Shown: piece by piece, positions 60,611 to 64,000 of the stretch
Position numbering within the stretch: position 1 is the first letter of the stretch
How the letters are laid out: each line of letters begins with the position of its first letter
Source: Dokdonella sp041395345
GTDB taxonomy: Bacteria > Pseudomonadota > Gammaproteobacteria > Xanthomonadales > Rhodanobacteraceae
NCBI RefSeq assembly: GCF_041395345.1
Contig: NZ_JAWLAR010000011.1
Coordinates: 1 to 64,000 of the forward strand
Length of the DNA: 64,000 nt
Reading direction: 5' to 3'
The notes under the pieces: generated by a model
The model's database searches: none
Seen by the model: the letters and a program-made list of their open reading frames with translations, nothing else
Told to the model about the DNA's origin: nothing
Position numbers and translations under genes: made by a program

Positions 60611-62220
60611 AACAGCCTGTTGCGGGAGAAGGAAAATACGGATCTCGTCCTGCGCAACCCGACCAACGCCAGCAAGGTGGTCAGCAACAGGCTGCCCCAG
60701 GTACTGGTTGCTGGCAGCTCGGTGGGCATTTTTGGCCCCGAGCCCTGGATTTCGAAGGCGCCGATATCGGCAGATCCGTTGACCTCGCGCTCATAGCCGC
60801 TACCGCGCTGGTCCGTGAATCGTTGTGCCGGATTGCTGCCCTTGTCGATGGCCGGGCTGTCCATGCCCAGGGCGTGGGTACGCGTTGGCCCGCCGTTGTA
60901 GAACAGGGGGCCGAGTTGCGGGTCGTCCGTCAAGGTGTCCGTGGGTATTGTCAGTCCGACACTGACATGCCCGATCAGGTTATTCGATCCAGGCAGCAGC
61001 AGTGGCTGACTGCTGTTGATGTCGTTGCCGCCGAAGTCGGAGCTGTTGCCCGAGACGATGGTGCTGACGAATGTAGAGGGCAGCGCATTGTCGATGAAGG
61101 AGACTCCGCCCCCCCTGGATCCGGCGCGATTGCCGGTGATGGTCGAATTCTCGATCAGCACGGAAGTGAATTGGCGGACCCGCATGCCCCCGCCATCGTC
61201 CTGCTCGGTAACATTGCCCGAGATGGTCGAGTTGCGCAGAGTCAGGTCGCCTTCCTGGGTCAGGCCGCCTGCGAAGCGAATTGCAAAGTTGTCGCTGATG
61301 GTGCTGCGTTCAATGGTGCCGCCATTGCGAGCGACAAACAGACCACCGCCGATTTCCCAGTGCGAAAGCGGCGCGTTGTCCGTACCAATGGCAGAGTTTC
61401 CGGAAATCGTGCTGTTGATGATGTCGACACCGTAGGAAAACGCGCCTCCGCCGTAGGCTGCAGTGCCATTGGTCGGGTGGTCGCCAAAGGCGGTGCTGCC
61501 CGAAATCGTGCTGTCTATCATGCTCATGAACCCGGACAGCACGGCACCTCCGTAGGAGCCGACTCCGACGGCGGTGCAGTCACGGATGACTGCGTTGCGC
61601 AACCGCAAGGTGGCGCCGGTTGCGACGCAGCCGCCGAAGCCGATGTCGGTGTCGACGGCATCGAAACGGCCATTCGCTAGGGTCAGGCTGTCGATGGTCA
61701 GCGAGCCTGAAGCGGGGTGCAGCACGATCCTGTCACGGCCCAGGCCATCCAGGGTAAGCAGTTCCGCACCGGGTCCGCGCAAGGTCAGGTCATCCAGTTC
61801 AATCTTGAGCGCGCCCTGGCTCAGGCTGATCTGGCTGCAACTCACGGTGCTGAGGTCGATGACATCGCCACTGGTCGCATGCCCGATCACCGCACGCAGA
61901 CTGCCCTCGGAATCATCATCTGCACAATTGCTGACCTGCAGGGTCGCGCCCCGATATCCTGTCGGCGCCGGCCTTGAGATGCGCATCGCGTCGAGGCGGG
62001 CCCGCAAGGGCGTTGCTGCCGCGCCGCGCTCGTAGGGCAGCGGCCACTGCAGAGGAATATCGCCAATCAGGGGCGAAGGCGCATCGCTGGCACTTGCAAC
62101 GGGAAATGCAATGGCCAGACTTGCCGCCAGTGCGGTCCTGTGAAGCAGGCACCGACTGCGTTCACCGCCCTGGACAGCCGTGCAGCTCATTGGCACGTGG
62201 CGTTCATGTCGGCACGACAT
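60598..62220 (-). CDS. Secreted right-handed beta-helix protein with IPTL/PEP-CTERM-like sorting tail
   Basis: The 540-residue protein has a signal peptide (LLHRTALAASLAIAFPVASASD). A parallel beta-helix region is rich in N-S-T-I-S-G repeats (IINSTISGNSAIG, IERSTISDNFAIRFAGG, LRNSTISGNVTEQDDGG, IENSTITGNRAG). The choice-of-anchor-Q pattern follows (LGPLFYNGGPTRTHALGMDSPAIDKG). It ends LPATSTWGSLLLTTLLALVGLRRTRS, a PEP/IPTL-CTERM-like tripartite tail (motif, helix, basic end). The last codons and stop come from the MITE-like element. Start is uncertain: ATG at 62190 is also possible and neither has a clear ribosome binding site. Confidence 0.8.
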   Translation of the reverse strand: MSCRHERHVPMSCTAVQGGERSRCLLHRTALAASLAIAFPVASASDAPSPLIGDIPLQWPLPYERGAAATPLRARLDAMRISRPAPTGYRGATLQVSNCADDDSEGSLRAVIGHATSGDVIDLSTVSCSQISLSQGALKIELDDLTLRGPGAELLTLDGLGRDRIVLHPASGSLTIDSLTLANGRFDAVDTDIGFGGCVATGATLRLRNAVIRDCTAVGVGSYGGAVLSGFMSMIDSTISGSTAFGDHPTNGTAAYGGGAFSYGVDIINSTISGNSAIGTDNAPLSHWEIGGGLFVARNGGTIERSTISDNFAIRFAGGLTQEGDLTLRNSTISGNVTEQDDGGGMRVRQFTSVLIENSTITGNRAGSRGGGVSFIDNALPSTFVSTIVSGNSSDFGGNDINSSQPLLLPGSNNLIGHVSVGLTIPTDTLTDDPQLGPLFYNGGPTRTHALGMDSPAIDKGSNPAQRFTDQRGSGYEREVNGSADIGAFEIQGSGPKMPTELPATSTWGSLLLTTLLALVGLRRTRSVFSFSRNRLLRQR

Positions 62221-62259
62221 GTGACTGGCAGCGAGTTGACGGGTTCGGCATGCGGGGAA

Positions 62260-64000
62260 TCATTTCGTTGCGGACAGGTCGATTGTATAGGTCGACATGC
62301 CGTTGCCGGCAGCGCCTGCTTCGATGATCCCCTCAAGTCCGAGCCGAGCTGCAAGATCCAGCTTGTTGCTGGCCGAGCGGAACTCGACGGGTCCTGCGGT
62401 TTGCACGGGAACGAAGCGCCAGGCCCGGTCGGCGCCATCTTGCTCGAAATCGAGTTTGCCTCGGCGCTCCATCCAATCCACGAGGATGCTGCGGCTCATG
62501 TCGGGTGCGTTGAACAGGATCCTGGCACCACCGGTTCCAGGAAACCCGCCGCCGCCACTGGCGCGATAGCTGTTGGTTGCCAGGATGAACGGCTGGTCTG
62601 ACGTGACTGCCTTGCCGTGGAACCGGAGATCGGTGATGCGCTCGCCAACCGGGCGGGTCAGGTCGATCGCATAGGTAATGCCGCCCTGGATCACGTCGAA
62701 GTTGTAACTGGGCACTTTCTTGTTGACCAGTGGCTGCGCCTCGCCCAGCTTGGGGTCGATCTGGTTGAAGTAGCTCGCCGAGTGCTCCAGCCAGGCCTTG
62801 ACCCCCGCGCCATCGAGTCTGACCGCGGCAACCGTATTGCTGTAGAGATACAGGTCGGCTGCGTTGCGGATGGCCAGTGGACCAGCGTCGATCACGGTGA
62901 AATCATTGGGTCCGGCGAAGCCGACCTTGAATGGCGCCATCGCCGAGATCACCGGTACATCCTTCAGTTCGGGCATGAACTGGTCGACATACTTGCGCAC
63001 GTACTCGCGCTGGGCCGTATTGACCGGCTGGATCGCACTGACGTCACCGACCACGGCAAAATAGGTGGTCATCGGAAAATCGCTGCTGCCGATCGGTCGC
63101 GAGACATAGGCGATCGTCGACTGGTGTTCATCCGCCACTGCCTCGGCGATCGCCGGGTCCGGCATGATGGGCTTGCCGTCGGCGCCTCGGATGTTGCGCA
63201 CTTCGGAGTGCGTGTTCCCGGTATTGATCGACCATTGGCCATCGCGCCAGTCCAACGCCAGTTCAATCACGCCAAGACTCTTGCCCCACAGATTGCCCAT
63301 GACCGCCGGCTTGCCGTGGATGAATCCGCGGATGTTGTCGACTTCGGGCAACTGGTTGAATCGGGAGTCGACGTTTCCGGGATCAGGAAACGGCTGGTGC
63401 GAATGGCCCAGCAGCAGCACGTCGATCTCGGGCTCCTGGGCCAGATGCCAGTTTGCATTCTCCATGGTTTCCGAATACGCACGTGGATCGATGCCGCCAT
63501 GCGAAATGGCAACGATGATGTCGGCGCCTTCGGCGCGCAGGGCAGGGGCGTAGCGACGTGCGGCTTCAACGACACCCAAGGTGGTCACCCTGCCTTCAAG
63601 GTGCTTTTTGTCCCAGAGCATGATGGGCGGCGGGGTGAAGCCGATGATGCCGACCTTGATCGGAATCTCGATGGTTTCCCCTTCCGCGGTTTGTGCCTTG
63701 AGCGTACGGCTGAGCAAGGCCGTCGGCGGAAAGATCGGCTTGCCGTCCTCGCTGCCGATGACGTTGGCCAGTACCAGCGGGAATTCGGGTCCCTTGCAGG
63801 GAAGGCCGCCGACACCTTCGATGGCCATGTCCTGGTTGGTCACCTGAGCCAGAAAAGGCAGACCGAAGTTGAACTCGTGGTTGCCAATCGTGCCGCCGTC
63901 ATAGCCGAGGGCGTCCATGGCCTTGTACATGGCCAGCTTCTGATCGCAGGAAACCGGTTGGCCATGTGCCTGCCAGTCGGCCATGGCCGAGCCCTGAATG
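62260..64000 (-). CDS. cpdB: 2',3'-cyclic-nucleotide 2'-phosphodiesterase/3'-nucleotidase (start beyond the window)
   Basis: CpdB is a periplasmic metallophosphoesterase that opens 2',3'-cyclic nucleotides and removes the 3'-phosphate. About 579 residues of the C-terminal part are visible; the gene begins beyond 64000. The phosphoesterase domain shows DGGTIGNHEFNFGLPFLAQV and the metal-binding VAISHGGIDPRAYSETMENANWHLAQ with LLLGHSHQPFPD. The 5'-nucleotidase C-domain follows: AIRNAADLYLYSNTVAAVRLDGAGVKAWLEHSA, NSYRASGGGGFPGTG. The visible part is normal for the family. Confidence 0.93.
   Translation of the reverse strand, partial: IQGSAMADWQAHGQPVSCDQKLAMYKAMDALGYDGGTIGNHEFNFGLPFLAQVTNQDMAIEGVGGLPCKGPEFPLVLANVIGSEDGKPIFPPTALLSRTLKAQTAEGETIEIPIKVGIIGFTPPPIMLWDKKHLEGRVTTLGVVEAARRYAPALRAEGADIIVAISHGGIDPRAYSETMENANWHLAQEPEIDVLLLGHSHQPFPDPGNVDSRFNQLPEVDNIRGFIHGKPAVMGNLWGKSLGVIELALDWRDGQWSINTGNTHSEVRNIRGADGKPIMPDPAIAEAVADEHQSTIAYVSRPIGSSDFPMTTYFAVVGDVSAIQPVNTAQREYVRKYVDQFMPELKDVPVISAMAPFKVGFAGPNDFTVIDAGPLAIRNAADLYLYSNTVAAVRLDGAGVKAWLEHSASYFNQIDPKLGEAQPLVNKKVPSYNFDVIQGGITYAIDLTRPVGERITDLRFHGKAVTSDQPFILATNSYRASGGGGFPGTGGARILFNAPDMSRSILVDWMERRGKLDFEQDGADRAWRFVPVQTAGPVEFRSASNKLDLAARLGLEGIIEAGAAGNGMSTYTIDLSATK

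Overview
The window is high-GC, densely coded bacterial DNA. Gene content points to a gammaproteobacterium of the Xanthomonadales/Lysobacterales type: a copL-copA-copB copper cluster, a lexA-imuA pair, a DUF1249 gene beside ppsR, and a secreted protein ending in IFANGFD. This is inference from gene content; no 16S gene is present.

Layout. 0-8.5 kb: housekeeping genes, mostly on the minus strand (aldehyde dehydrogenase fragment, acetolactate synthase, xseA, a two-pore-helix type potassium channel, a GGDEF cyclase, DUF1272, a cardiolipin-synthase-like enzyme, an NTF2-like protein). 8.5-21.6 kb: a minus-strand cluster that looks like a complete trans-envelope electron-transfer conduit. In transcription order it encodes an FAD/cNMP-binding/four-[4Fe-4S] oxidoreductase, a cytochrome-b-like membrane protein, an inner-membrane decaheme cytochrome with a cytoplasmic FHA-like domain, a lipoprotein with two GlcG/HbpS-like domains, an outer-membrane beta-barrel candidate, and a second decaheme cytochrome fused to an LVIVD beta-propeller. 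21.7-30.7 kb: an acetyl-CoA hydrolase/transferase, a PilZ-like protein, ispG, a methyltransferase, imuA-lexA with an autoregulatory palindrome, and small envelope proteins. 31-36 kb: copLAB followed by a truncated and an intact copy of a Sel1-repeat protein. 36-40 kb: ppsA and its regulator ppsR, divergently arranged, then a DUF1249 gene.

40.3-51.4 kb: an 11.1 kb integrated element bounded by a 20-bp direct repeat, sitting at the 3' end of tRNA-Asp. It carries an integrase, an AlpA-like HTH gene, a primase-type zinc finger, a DUF3631 ATPase, and a full capsid/packaging set (connector, HK97 capsid, protease, portal, HNH, TerS, TerL, head closure). It has no tail, lysis or repressor genes. That composition matches capsid-forming phage-inducible chromosomal islands (cf-PICIs) rather than a decayed prophage. 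51.4-51.7 kb: tRNA genes Ala-Glu-Asp, all on the minus strand.

51.9-64 kb: a DUF4399 gene, two related inverted-repeat elements (MITE-like, 134 and 252 bp) that each overlap a stop codon, a large secreted P-domain protein, an FHA/sigma-54-type activator paired with a Ser/Thr kinase (a plausible phospho-threonine signalling pair), a secreted beta-helix protein with an IPTL/PEP-CTERM-like tail, and the C-terminal part of a CpdB-type cyclic nucleotide phosphodiesterase running off the end.
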